Origin: Terriglobia bacterium
GTDB taxonomy: Bacteria; Acidobacteriota; Terriglobia; Terriglobales; Acidobacteriaceae
Assembly (NCBI GenBank): GCA_020073215.1
Contig: JAIQFO010000027.1
Coordinates: 1-64,000 of the forward strand
DNA length: 64,000 nt
Reading direction: 5' to 3'
Position numbers and translations under genes: made by a program. Below are positions 17,868 to 25,716 of the stretch, piece after piece (the stretch's first letter is position 1; the number at the start of each line of letters is the position of its first letter). The notes beneath the pieces were generated by a model. It did no database searches and was not told the DNA's origin. It worked only from the letters and a program-made list of their open reading frames with translations.

Positions 17868-18413
17868 ATGCCCATTTCACGCTACGCATTGGTGACCTAC
17901 GTCCGCAATTCGGTAGGCGAGTTCGTCGAAGAACTTCGCCGCGAACTCCACCCGACCAAGGTTCATCCCGCCGCCCATCTCACGATTCTTCCCCCGCGCG
18001 AGCTGCCCGGAACCGAAATCGCCGCGCTGGAATTCCTGGAGGATGCTTGTAGCCACGTCATTCCGTTCCACGTCGAACTGGGAGACGTGGAAACCTTTCT
18101 GCCCACGACTCCCACGGTGTTCCTCCAGGTAAAGCGGGCTGCTTATCGAATGCGGGAACTCCACGATCAACTCAGTGGCAAGCTGTGCTGCGACGAGAGT
18201 TGGCCCTATATCCCACACCTCACGATCGTGAAGACGGAACGAGATGAGGAGGCCCGCGCCGCATACCAGATCGCTCGGGAGCGCTGGGCGCAGTTCTTCG
18301 GTTCGCGCCAGGTTCCGGTGGAGGAGTTGATGTTCGTCCGCGAGGTTGACGGTGACTGGCAGGATGTAGCCCCGGTACCGCTAGGACGCCGCCAATTGTC
18401 CTCCAAGTTATAA
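17868..18413 (+). CDS. 2H phosphoesterase superfamily protein (2'-5' RNA ligase-like)
   Basis: The 181-residue protein carries both HxTx signatures of the 2H superfamily, HLTIL (about residue 39) and HLTIV (about residue 118), spaced as in bacterial 2'-5' RNA ligase/ThpR-like and YjcG-like proteins. Members cleave or join 2'-5' linkages or cyclic phosphates; the substrate cannot be read from the sequence. It is a single gene between tRNA-Pro and the dehydrogenase-like gene. Confidence 0.8.
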   Translation: MPISRYALVTYVRNSVGEFVEELRRELHPTKVHPAAHLTILPPRELPGTEIAALEFLEDACSHVIPFHVELGDVETFLPTTPTVFLQVKRAAYRMRELHDQLSGKLCCDESWPYIPHLTIVKTERDEEARAAYQIARERWAQFFGSRQVPVEELMFVREVDGDWQDVAPVPLGRRQLSSKL

Positions 18414-18618
18414 CCCGTCGTTCGGGCTGGTCCGCGACCCTCTCCGTAGCCCGCTCCGCAATACCCCCTGAAAACCCGCAATCAGCCGCCATTCTCGCGG
18501 CCCAAACGGACATGTACTTTCTGCCCGTTGCCAAGTCCATTGGCCGGATTACCATAGATTTAACGGGCTCGACACCAAGCGCCGGATCCCAGGCTGCGGG
18601 TTTATCGGAAGAGAGCAT

Positions 18619-19887
18619 ATGCAAATTGGGGTTTATGGATCCGGCTACCTCGCTACCGTTATCTCTGCCTGCCTCGCCGACTTCGGCTCACCCGTTTGCT
18701 GCTGCCATGCCGACGGCACGCGCATCATGGAAGTCGCCCAGGGCAACATACCTTTTTTCGAAAAGAATCTTCAGGAAGTGATTCGGCGCAACGTGCGCTC
18801 GGGACGGCTGGTGTATTCGGCGGACCCGGAAGAATTGGCGCGCCGGGCGCAGGTAATTTTTCTCGCCGAAGATTCCCCCGACGGACTGGGAGAACTCGTC
18901 GTCCGCCTCGCCGGCGCGGCGGGCCGTTTCCAGGTGCTATCGATTGTCACCCCAGTTCGGGTGGGTTCGACGCGAAAGTTCGAAGTAACGTTGAAGGAGA
19001 AAGGGTTGAAGAGCCTGCTGGTGTGCCAACCCATGTTCTTCACCAACGGATGCGCGGTCGAAGACTTCAACTGGCCCGACCGGATCATTCTCGGGACGCC
19101 ATCGAGCGAAGCCGTCTGTTCCCTGAAGCAGATTTTCCATCCGCTGGTGATGCGCGGGGTTCCGGTGCTGGTCACGAATTACGAAACGGCGGAGTTGGCG
19201 CGCGAAGCCACGACTGCGTTTGTGGCGACCAAGATTTCCTTCATCAACGAAATCGCGAGCTTGTGCGAACACGTGAACGCCGATGCCGTCACCCTGGCAC
19301 TCGCTCTGGGACTGGACAAGAAGATTGCGCCCCGCTGCCTGCAACCCGGCGCCGGCATGGGCGGAATTTTCGCCGAGACCGACATGGAATCCATCACCGG
19401 GCTGGCGCGAGACAACCGCGTCGACCTGAAAGTGCTGAATTCCGCCCGCGCCGTGAATCTGGACCTGGCCAACCGGCTCATGCAGAAAGTGTCCGATGCA
19501 ATCGAGACCGTACAGAACAAAGACATCGGCATTCTGGGGCTGGCGTTCAAGCCGAACACCAACTCGGTTGCGGGATCGGCTTCCTTGCACCTGGCGCAGA
19601 ATCTGCTGGCCGGGGGAGCCCGCGTGCGGGCTTATGATCCCGTGGCGATTCCCGATGCCAGGCTGCAACTCAACGGCACGGTGAAGTATTGCGAATCTGC
19701 CTACGGCGTAGCCGAAGGCGTGGATGCCCTGGTCGTCGCCACCGGCTGGCCGGAGTTTCGCACGCTCGATTTCGCCAAGATCCGCCACCTGGTGAAACGG
19801 CCGATCATCATCGACACCAAGAATCTGCTCGATTCGTCCCGCCTTCGCGCCATGGGATTCCAGTACATGGGCGTGGGAAGGCCGTAG
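18619..19887 (+). CDS. UDP-glucose/GDP-mannose dehydrogenase homologue lacking the catalytic Cys
   Basis: All three dehydrogenase domains are present: the N-terminal Rossmann fold (MQIGVYGSGYLATVISACLADFG), the central helical domain (AREATTAFVATKISFINEIASLCE) and the C-terminal domain (GILGLAFKPNTNSVAGSASLHLA). In active enzymes the catalytic Cys lies in PGxGxGGxCxxKD. Here the stretch is PGAGMGGIFAETD with Phe251 at the Cys position and no Lys. The second oxidation step that makes a uronic acid would be impossible; the protein may act as a partial dehydrogenase, a regulator, or have lost its function. At 422 residues it is full length. Confidence 0.85.
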   Translation: MQIGVYGSGYLATVISACLADFGSPVCCCHADGTRIMEVAQGNIPFFEKNLQEVIRRNVRSGRLVYSADPEELARRAQVIFLAEDSPDGLGELVVRLAGAAGRFQVLSIVTPVRVGSTRKFEVTLKEKGLKSLLVCQPMFFTNGCAVEDFNWPDRIILGTPSSEAVCSLKQIFHPLVMRGVPVLVTNYETAELAREATTAFVATKISFINEIASLCEHVNADAVTLALALGLDKKIAPRCLQPGAGMGGIFAETDMESITGLARDNRVDLKVLNSARAVNLDLANRLMQKVSDAIETVQNKDIGILGLAFKPNTNSVAGSASLHLAQNLLAGGARVRAYDPVAIPDARLQLNGTVKYCESAYGVAEGVDALVVATGWPEFRTLDFAKIRHLVKRPIIIDTKNLLDSSRLRAMGFQYMGVGRP

Positions 19888-19910
19888 CGGAGACAATCGT
19901 GTGGGGACGG

Positions 19911-19957
19911 TGTGGGGACGGGCGCCCTCGCCCGTCCAAGCCGAGCGAAGCTCGGCA
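19911..19957. repeat. Dispersed palindromic repeat, family A (intergenic copy)
   Basis: TGTGGGGACGGGCGCCCTCG followed by CCCGTCCAAGCCGAGCGAAG and CTCGGCAG forms two adjacent hairpins. The same element occurs inside genes at 40063-40111, 41544-41592, 48535-48588 and, in variant form, 49458-49507. Confidence 0.9.
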
Positions 19958-20020
19958 GTCTGCCGGTGGTTACAAAAACGCTGGATGCCTCTTAGCGAGT
20001 CGGACTCCCGCCGCAATTGC

Positions 20021-20026
20021 TATAAT
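20021..20026 (+). promoter_or_regulatory. -10 element of tRNA-His
   Basis: TATAAT lies 10 bp before the tRNA 5' end; the -35 region is not distinct. Confidence 0.6.
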
Positions 20027-20036
20027 CGTACTCTGC

Positions 20037-20114
20037 GGTGGGAGTAGCTCAACTTGGTAGAGCATCGGACTGTGGCTCCGACGGTTGCGGGTTCAATTCC
20101 CGTCTCCCACCCCA
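20037..20114 (+). tRNA. tRNA-His(GTG)
   Basis: Acceptor GTGGGAG (20038-20044) pairs with CTCCCAC (20104-20110). The extra G at 20037 opposite discriminator C is the histidine identity element. The anticodon stem-loop TCGGA-CTGTGGC-TCCGA gives anticodon GTG, and CCA is encoded at 20112-20114. Its 3' end is the attachment site of the adjacent island. Confidence 0.96.
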
Positions 20115-20115
20115 A
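20092..20115 (+). other. attL: core shared by the tRNA-His 3' end and downstream copies
   Basis: These 24 bases, from the T loop through the CCA, are repeated exactly at 23792-23815, and their last 15 bases recur at 25954-25968. Integration into the 3' end of a tRNA gene restores the tRNA, as seen here. Confidence 0.88.
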
Positions 20116-20158
20116 GTTTTCAATCGCTTAGCAAGCCCCGCGATCCGTTTGCGATCCG

Positions 20159-21253
20159 TTAAGCCTGAGGCAATGCCAGATGCACGATTTTCTCGTGCGC
20201 CTGTCGCATGTCCGCCGTCATAGCATCGCCGTAGATGTTCATCGTGGTACGGATGTCCGCGTGACGCATAAGTTTTTGCTGTACGCCGACAGGGGTACCG
20301 ACCGAATCGAGCCAACTGCGGTGAGTGTGCCGAAAGACGTGCGAACTGACGTGAGCGATTCCCGCTACTTTCGCGGCATTGCCGAGAGTCCGCCATACGT
20401 GCGTATAGCCGTATGGTTGACGCCCTAGCTTCACGGGGCTGGCAAACATCCAATCGTCCGGGGTAGAGAACTGGGTTGTCTGTCGCCACTGCTTCAGAAC
20501 TTCGAGCAGTTCATCTGCACAGATCATGGTGCGTGCTGAGCATGTCGTCTTCACGTTGTCCACGATCTGCTTTACTACTCCACGTTCGATGCGGATAGTC
20601 TTATTCAGCCAGTCCACATCCGACCATTTCAGCCCGAGCAATTCCGAGATGCGCAGGCCAAAGCTAACCGTGAGTAGCAGAATCGTCCGCCAGCACGTAT
20701 CCTTGCCGAGAGTCCCAAGTAGTGTCTGAAACTCTTCGACAGTCAGACTGCGGGGCTTGCGCACACGCTGCGATGCGCCTGCCACGCTGACAAGTTCCAT
20801 GGGGTTGCGCTGTGTCGGCACTGAATCCGACCACATGGCGAAGTCCCATAGAACGCTGAGCAGTCCTCGAATGTGTAGCTTGCTCTTAGGTGCGAGCACC
20901 AGAGATTGCAGCCACAATTCAACCGGACGCGCCTGCACATCTGTGAGCGGGGATGTTCCCCACCGTGGCAGAATGTGATTGTCAAGCCACGTGTCATAGC
21001 CTCTGCGCGTGCTGTGGCGTGCTGGCATCTTTTCCTGCCTGTACTGTTCAACTAGCGTGCCGACGTTCGGTGCTGTGCTAGGGCTGACTTGCGCCAGCGG
21101 TTTTGCTGCCTTCCACGCGGCTGCCTTCGTCGGATATTCCTGCTTAGTGCCGATAGTTTCGGATTTCCGCTTGCCATCGACCCACTGCAAGAATCTCCAT
21201 GTGCCGCGTGATCTGTCGAATATGAGTGATCCTGTTTTGTGCCTTGCTCTCAT
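20159..21253 (-). CDS. int: Tyrosine recombinase (island integrase)
   Basis: The 364-residue product has an N-terminal arm-binding region, a SAM-like core-binding domain (KMPARHSTRRGYDTWLDNHIL) and a catalytic domain with Arg in FGLRISELLGLKW, His-x-x-Arg in SSHVFRHTHRS, the second His in LMRHADIRTT and the nucleophile Tyr in TMNIYGDA. I set the start at 21253: GGGAGG stands 6 bp upstream and the ATG overlaps the stop of the Xis-like gene. A longer frame from 21328 would lie inside that gene. The gene ends 44 bp from attL, the classic arrangement for integration into a tRNA. Confidence 0.95.
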   Translation of the reverse strand: MRARHKTGSLIFDRSRGTWRFLQWVDGKRKSETIGTKQEYPTKAAAWKAAKPLAQVSPSTAPNVGTLVEQYRQEKMPARHSTRRGYDTWLDNHILPRWGTSPLTDVQARPVELWLQSLVLAPKSKLHIRGLLSVLWDFAMWSDSVPTQRNPMELVSVAGASQRVRKPRSLTVEEFQTLLGTLGKDTCWRTILLLTVSFGLRISELLGLKWSDVDWLNKTIRIERGVVKQIVDNVKTTCSARTMICADELLEVLKQWRQTTQFSTPDDWMFASPVKLGRQPYGYTHVWRTLGNAAKVAGIAHVSSHVFRHTHRSWLDSVGTPVGVQQKLMRHADIRTTMNIYGDAMTADMRQAHEKIVHLALPQA

Positions 21254-21468
21254 TCCAATCCTCCCGTTGTTGAGAGCACGGCTGGCGCTCGCAGTGTAGC
21301 ATCTAGATCGCTGCGAACGAATCGCCATGTGATCCGCCGCGTGCCGGACAGCACGTAGCCTTTAACTTTCCCTTGTCTCGCCCATGCGAGCAGCGTGCGG
21401 TGTTCTACACGCAAGTAGCTGGCGGCCTCACGGCTCGTCTGCCACGGTGTTGCGATTAAGCTGGTCAT
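21250..21468 (-). CDS. Excisionase-like helix-turn-helix protein
   Basis: The 72-residue protein (start MTSLIATPW) has a MerR/HTH_17-type helix-turn-helix, PWQTSREAASYLRVEHRTLLAWARQGKVKGYVLSGTRR in short form TSREAASYLRVEHRTLLAWA, typical of Xis or recombination directionality factors. Its stop overlaps the integrase start (ATGA), so the two are co-translated. An in-frame extension to 21600 exists but would run through a likely promoter region. Confidence 0.8.
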   Translation of the reverse strand: MTSLIATPWQTSREAASYLRVEHRTLLAWARQGKVKGYVLSGTRRITWRFVRSDLDATLRAPAVLSTTGGLE

Positions 21469-21572
21469 AAGATCGGGGAGCCGGGGGGGTGCTCCCACTG
21501 CAAAACGGTTGGAGGGTATAGTGGGTTGTGAGTGTAATCGCCTGTTCTCGTCAGTCATCCCGACCTGCGGCG

Positions 21573-21578
21573 TAGAAT
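21573..21578 (+). promoter_or_regulatory. -10 element of near-leaderless gene at 21586
   Basis: TAGAAT ends 7 bp before the ATG, so transcription would start at or next to the start codon. The upstream 30 bp (GAGTGTAATCGCCTG, TCTCGTCAGTCATCC) is repeated upstream of the gene at 22175. Confidence 0.6.
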
Positions 21579-21585
21579 CGGCTAC

Positions 21586-21921
21586 ATGCCAAAGCGGCAA
21601 CCGCTAGAAATCCGATGCGATGAAAACGGATTCGTAGTGACGGCCTCCGGTTCGAGGGAGCCGAATGCATCGTTGGCGTGGGACGAAGTCGATACAGTTC
21701 TTGCATACAAGCGTGACCTCTACACCGTGGACTTGATTTGCCTTGGATTCGTTACACCCGAACGAACGATTGAGGTTCACGAGGAAATGCAGGGTTGGTC
21801 TCAGTTGGTCGAACAACTCCCGTCGCGGTTGCGCGGTATGCCTCCGTTTTCCGGTTGGTGGGAGAGCGTAGCGAAGCCACCATTCGCTCCATCGGTCACG
21901 ACGCTTTACAAGCGTGGATGA
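21586..21921 (+). CDS. Uncharacterised 111-residue island protein
   Basis: I do not recognise a named family. The protein is soluble-looking and acidic in the middle, with a beta-rich start (PLEIRCDENGFVVTASG), the stretch ASLAWDEVDTVLAYKRDLYT, and a tryptophan/proline-rich end (GMPPFSGWWESVAKPPFAPS). The overall pattern recalls small proteins found beside toxin or phage genes, but nothing here proves that. It has no Shine-Dalgarno and a -10 box 7 bp upstream, so it is probably translated from a leaderless message. Confidence 0.7.
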   Translation: MPKRQPLEIRCDENGFVVTASGSREPNASLAWDEVDTVLAYKRDLYTVDLICLGFVTPERTIEVHEEMQGWSQLVEQLPSRLRGMPPFSGWWESVAKPPFAPSVTTLYKRG

Positions 21922-21986
21922 CTGACGATAAGTCCTGATTTCACTCATTGACCTCGGGACGGGGGGTTCTGAGTGTAAACGCCTGT

Positions 21987-22131
21987 GGCTGTTGAAAAAC
22001 TCCTTCTCGCGAAATTCGCGAAAATAAAATTGCGTTAGGATGCGCTGTAAGCGATCTTCTCGGGTCGGGTAGACATTTTCTATCCCCAAAATTCTGGCTG
22101 TTTCGGATGAAAAGGGAGTTTTTCAACAGCC
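21987..22131. mobile_element. MITE-like element with 17-bp terminal inverted repeats and 8-bp target duplication
   Basis: The 145-bp element starts GGCTGTTGAAAAACTCC and ends with the exact reverse complement GGAGTTTTTCAACAGCC. It is flanked by ACGCCTGT on both sides (21979-21986, 22132-22139). It has no coding capacity. The uninterrupted paralogous site GTAATCGCCTGTTCTCG occurs at about 21533-21549, which confirms the insertion boundaries. An 8-bp duplication with such termini recalls ISL3-type elements, but the family call is tentative. Confidence 0.88.
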
Positions 22132-22162
22132 ACGCCTGTTTTCGTCAGTCATCCAGCGGCGA

Positions 22163-22168
22163 TAGAAT
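22163..22168 (+). promoter_or_regulatory. -10 element of near-leaderless gene at 22175
   Basis: TAGAAT ends 6 bp before the ATG. The element just upstream was split by the MITE, so the -35 region now lies in or near the MITE end. Confidence 0.55.
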
Positions 22169-22174
22169 GGCCGC

Positions 22175-22627
22175 ATGAAAAGAGCACTCTGCGGTTTTGT
22201 CCTGATGTTCGTACTGATAGATGCAAGCAGCTACGGTCAGCACAGTTCCGCGAAAATTGATAAGCGTGTCGCGGCACTTATTGAGAAGATGTCAGATCAA
22301 AAGACGGAACAGCAAGCGTTCACTGATCTTGAATCGCTAGGGTGTCCAGCAGTACCAGCAATCATTGAGCGGATGGACGATAGACGAAAGCTGCCCGATC
22401 CGCGTATCTCACTCCGAAACAAATCGCCGGACGCATTCGAGGGCCTGCGACATTACGGCCCGGAGAAGATCGTCGATGCTCTCGCGGCCATCCTGAATCA
22501 GATTACGGGCATGGACTTCGGTTTCATCTCTAACGGCGCGACCGAGGCCGAGCGCGACAAGGCGGTGCGCGGATGGCGCGACTTCCTGCACACAACACCT
22601 GCGGCGAAACTGTGTGAGGCTGGTTAG
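22175..22627 (+). CDS. Uncharacterised exported 150-residue island protein
   Basis: A signal peptide (MKRALCGFVLMFVLIDASSYG) is followed by a helical region, DKRVAALIEKMSDQKTEQQA and FTDLESLGCPAVPAIIERMD, that resembles a single HEAT-type repeat unit. No catalytic motif is visible. It shares its upstream promoter sequence with the gene at 21586, with a MITE inserted in this copy. Function unknown. Confidence 0.7.
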   Translation: MKRALCGFVLMFVLIDASSYGQHSSAKIDKRVAALIEKMSDQKTEQQAFTDLESLGCPAVPAIIERMDDRRKLPDPRISLRNKSPDAFEGLRHYGPEKIVDALAAILNQITGMDFGFISNGATEAERDKAVRGWRDFLHTTPAAKLCEAG

Positions 22628-22667
22628 GCCCTATCCCGCCCACTGCGCATCAACTGGCGTAATATCC

Positions 22668-22713
22668 CGATTTCACTCACTGACCGGCCGACAGGCGGAT
22701 CTGAGTGAAATCG
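22668..22713. terminator. Hairpin between convergent island genes
   Basis: CGATTTCACTCA (22668-22679) and TGAGTGAAATCG (22702-22713) are perfect 12-bp inverted repeats lying at the ends of genes 22175 (+) and 22673 (-). There is no T-run, so this may be a protein site rather than an intrinsic terminator. Confidence 0.45.
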
Positions 22714-23059
22714 GCTGATAGCGACAACATTGCTCAAACACATCTGGACTGAATTTTTGTGCAATGGCGGCGTTCATCACGGAAATGTAAGACGAATAGT
22801 ACGACCTTTCGGAATCGTTCAAAATATCGAGACCAACTACCCGAACCTCTAGTCCATGCTGCCGTAGGCACTGGTCGGTTTCTGGCCGCACTCCAAAGGG
22901 GAATCCATAATCCGGCAGGACATAGCGCCCGTGGGCCAAGTCCGCGCGTGCATCCCGCGCACCACAAACTGAAGGCCCAGCGAAACAGAACTCTCTCGGG
23001 ATAAACAAAATCGTCGCCAAAGCAAGAAACACTAGTACGACGACCTGCCAGTTTTTCAT
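22673..23059 (-). CDS. Uncharacterised 128-residue exported or membrane-anchored island protein
   Basis: The product begins MKNWQVVVLVFLALATILFI, one hydrophobic segment, followed by a cysteine-containing domain (FCFAGPSVCGARDAR, QCLRQHG, FEQCCRY, SACRPV) that could form disulfides outside the cytoplasm. I do not recognise the family. It is convergent with gene 22175. Confidence 0.6.
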   Translation of the reverse strand: MKNWQVVVLVFLALATILFIPREFCFAGPSVCGARDARADLAHGRYVLPDYGFPFGVRPETDQCLRQHGLEVRVVGLDILNDSERSYYSSYISVMNAAIAQKFSPDVFEQCCRYQPISLRSACRPVSE

Positions 23060-23203
23060 CTTTTCTCGAATTCCACGAAAACGAGTCAGAATAGAGGGTA
23101 CCGCTTATCGCCACTGAACCCCTAGTCCACCTTTGTGCCAGCCGATTGGCGAAAAATCTCAATTACACTCACAATCTCCGCATAGCAAGACGAAGCGTGT
23201 ACA

Positions 23204-23629
23204 GTGTACCGACGAATCGAGGGTTTCAGTGTGGCTGGGCAGAACACCGGCAACCAACTGGTACAGCTCCGCGAATTCGCTGCATCGCAAGGCTGGGAGA
23301 TCGTCATCGAGTACACCGACGAAGTAACCGGCAAGAATGGCGACAGGGACGCGTTCAAGCGCATGTTAGGTGACGCTGGCCGTCATGCGTTCGATGTCCT
23401 GCTGTTCTGGGCCTTGGATCGGTTGACGCGGGAAGGCCCACTGAAGACGTTGTTGTACCTGAAGCAGTTGAGTGACGCCGGGGTGAAGTACAAGAGCTAC
23501 ACGGAGCAGTACCTTGACTCGCTGGGCATCTTCGGTGACGCAATAGTGGGCGTGCTGGGCTGTTCAGCGGTTCATGCACCGACAGTGATGCGAACGTCCG
23601 TACCAACTGCGGCAACGGACGGAACATAG
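23204..23629 (+). pseudogene. Serine recombinase (resolvase) remnant
   Basis: The central part matches the catalytic domain of Tn3-type resolvases: NTGNQLVQLREFAASQGWEI, EYTDEVTGKNGDRDAFKRML, FDVLLFWALDRLTREGPLKT and a YLDSLGIFGDAIVGVLG segment. The start is damaged: the catalytic-serine motif YARVSTADQ is replaced by EGFSVAGQ. The frame leaves the family after GVLG, so the E helix and DNA-binding domain are missing. It lies just inside the attR copy and is most likely inactive. Confidence 0.75.
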
Positions 23630-23791
23630 AACTGATGGGGAAACGAGACAAGGCATTGGAAACCGCATTATCATCGAGGGAGTGAGGCCGTGATCCGTTC
23701 GTGATCCGTTAGCGAGAACTACCACGTACTAATATCAATTTTCAGTGCCAGCCGTGCTGTCTATGTTGTTGTAACTACGTTTAGGGGTGCT

Positions 23792-23815
23792 TTCAATTCC
23801 CGTCTCCCACCCCAA
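23792..23815 (+). other. Second copy of the tRNA-His attachment core (attR of the first segment)
   Basis: This is an exact 24-bp copy of the tRNA-His 3' end (20092-20115). Just inside it, GTGATCCGTT occurs twice in direct order (about 23690-23711), mirroring two GATCCGTT copies just inside attL (20142-20160); these look like integrase arm sites. Confidence 0.85.
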
Positions 23816-23819
23816 TGAT

Positions 23820-24005
23820 TCAGTGAGTTGTAGCGCCCTCCGTGCCGTTCCAGTGGTGTAACGCCCGTTGCACAACTTTTTCATGCGCTCGCCGTAGTGT
23901 CCCGCCCACCTGCTGTACTCCCAGAGAATGCGAAGCATCCCACCGACGTGTGCCCTGCTCTTGGGCGCAATGTCCAGGGATTGCAGCCACTGTTCTCGGT
24001 TGTTG
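23820..24005 (-). pseudogene. Relic of a second tRNA-His integrase
   Basis: In one minus-strand frame the sequence encodes REQWLQSLDIAPKSRAHVGG and LRILWEYSRWAG, clearly related to LWLQSLVLAPKSKLHIRG and LSVLWDFAMWS of the intact integrase at 20159. A second frame immediately downstream encodes LRRAHEKVVQRAL, matching the integrase C-terminus MRQAHEKIVHLAL. The catalytic domain between them has been deleted with a frameshift. The relic lies right beside the attachment core, as a functional integrase would. Confidence 0.85.
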
Positions 24006-24225
24006 GTGGAATCGGGATTTTACGTCAACTACGAGCCAGGCTCCCAGTTTCCGAGTTGCCAACCATTCGGACGCCTACGGTGCAACGCTGTTGGATCTTC
24101 TGAATTCGCATTGCCGCCATTGGGGGAACTTTTTCATCTGGAAGTTCGTACAGTCCTGATATCGCGAGGCATCTGGCGCGCTCAAACCGGGCCCGACATT
24201 TGCTCGATAACCTCAGGAGGTGGCC

Positions 24226-25716
24226 TTGAGCATTCGAATGTTAGCAAACACATTGGGTGCACTCATTTTCTTGCATGCTGGATCCGCAGCGTACGCGCAG
24301 CGCGTTGTTAATCAGGGCCTTGTAATCGAAAATGTGACTGTGATCTCGCCGGAACGTGTTGCTCCGCTGCTCCATGCGGACATCGTTATTCGTGATGGCC
24401 GGATCGTTGAACTCGGCACGAACATGGTGGCAGGTCCGCACGCCCGGCGAGTAGACGGGACCGGACGATTTCTCATACCGGGGCTGATCGATTCGCACCT
24501 CCATGTGGGCCACTCGGCGGCGCTCGATGACGACGCCATTGACGCCCACCCGGAACTCTGGGCTGCTTACCGCGCACAGGTCCCCCGCGCTTATCTTGCC
24601 TTCGGTTTTACGTCCGTCGTTGATCTCGACCTCACTCCAAGCGACCAGGCATGGTTTGGAGGCACACCGCTGCATCCTCGCCTCTACTCGTGCGGCAGAG
24701 GCATAAAGGTCCCTGCCGGATATATGGCATTCAATATTCCGCCGCTCTCATCGCCAAACTTCCCCAACTTGGTCTATGAGCCGAAAGAAGCGGAACACTG
24801 GCCCAAATCGCTGAGCCCAGGCGACTACACGGCCGAACGCGCAGTGTCACGCGCGCAGGACTCCGGAGCCATTTGTGTGAAGGCGTTTGTGGAATCCGGA
24901 TTCGGCACGTTCAACTGGCCCTATTTGCACACCGAGACGCTGCAAAAGATTCGGGACGCCACTAGAGAGCGCAAGTTAGTGCTTATGGTTCATGCTACCA
25001 GCGTTGACAGTTGGCGGTCGGCGCTCGATGCTCATGCTGACATCATCGCGCACGGTCTATGGGTCTGGCCGGGCGATTTGGGCAATGCAGTGCCACCTCA
25101 AGCGGCGAGCAATGTGATTGCCGCCGCGGCGCACGCAGGAATGCGTATACAGCCGACGCTGCAAACCGTCGCCGGTGAGCGCGCGATGATCGATCCGAGC
25201 CTGCTCGAAGACCCCAGACTCGCCATCGCACTGCCGCCGGCGGTGATAGCTTACTTGCGGTCGGCTGACGGCGTGAAAGCCCGCACCGCCCTGTTGGACG
25301 AGTATCGAAAAGCCTCCCCGCCACCAGGCTTCGAGCCACTGCTCAGTGCTGCCATTGAAAGGACCCGAGCAACGTTCAAAATCATGTTGCAGGACCACGT
25401 CCCTCTCCTTTTCGGGAGCGACACGCCCGCGGGGGAAGGCTTCGGCAATCCGCCGGGGCTGAACGGGCGGCTTGAATTGCAGGACTGGGCGAACGCTGGT
25501 GCTCCACTATCTCTGATCTTGCGCGCCGCTACGCTCGACAACGCAAACGCCTTAGGACTGTCGCGCGAACTGGGCTCCATCGAGGTTGGCAAGAGCGCGG
25601 ACTTGCTCCTGCTCAAGGACAATCCACTCGAGAATGTCTCAGCGTATGACTCGATAGAGACAATCTTTCTCAACGGCGAGCCAATTGCGCGAGAAGCCCT
25701 GCGCGCACACAATTAG
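24226..25716 (+). CDS. Exported amidohydrolase (imidazolonepropionase-like)
   Basis: A signal peptide (MLANTLGALIFLHAGSAAYA) precedes an amidohydrolase fold: beta-sandwich (DIVIRDGRIVELG), metal motif GLIDSHLHVG, a likely carboxylated Lys in AICVKAFVESG, metal His in LMVHATS and IIAHGLW, Asp in LLFGSDTPAGEG, and the C-terminal GSIEVGKSADLLLLKDNPLE. This resembles prolidase/imidazolonepropionase-like enzymes of unknown substrate. AGGAGG at 24215-24220 fits a TTG start at 24226; GTG at 24220 overlaps it and ATG at 24238 is rather far. It is the only intact cargo gene between the second and third att copies. Confidence 0.85.
   Translation: MSIRMLANTLGALIFLHAGSAAYAQRVVNQGLVIENVTVISPERVAPLLHADIVIRDGRIVELGTNMVAGPHARRVDGTGRFLIPGLIDSHLHVGHSAALDDDAIDAHPELWAAYRAQVPRAYLAFGFTSVVDLDLTPSDQAWFGGTPLHPRLYSCGRGIKVPAGYMAFNIPPLSSPNFPNLVYEPKEAEHWPKSLSPGDYTAERAVSRAQDSGAICVKAFVESGFGTFNWPYLHTETLQKIRDATRERKLVLMVHATSVDSWRSALDAHADIIAHGLWVWPGDLGNAVPPQAASNVIAAAAHAGMRIQPTLQTVAGERAMIDPSLLEDPRLAIALPPAVIAYLRSADGVKARTALLDEYRKASPPPGFEPLLSAAIERTRATFKIMLQDHVPLLFGSDTPAGEGFGNPPGLNGRLELQDWANAGAPLSLILRAATLDNANALGLSRELGSIEVGKSADLLLLKDNPLENVSAYDSIETIFLNGEPIAREALRAHN

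Larger units (their letters stand above)
21529..23171. repeat. Recurrent 12-bp motif TGAGTGWAATCG (six of seven copies)
   Basis: Copies or near-copies lie at 21529-21540, 21936-21947 (inverted), 21970-21981, 22668-22679 (inverted), 22702-22713 and 23160-23171 (inverted); a seventh is at 25818-25829 (inverted) in the second island segment. All lie between genes. The pair at 22668/22702 forms a perfect hairpin stem. They could be protein-binding sites (integrase, Xis or a regulator); none is visible in the flanking chromosomal regions I read. Confidence 0.65.

Noticed and set aside
23204..23629. Serine recombinase as an active second recombinase
   Set aside because: The catalytic-serine motif is damaged and the DNA-binding domain is absent.
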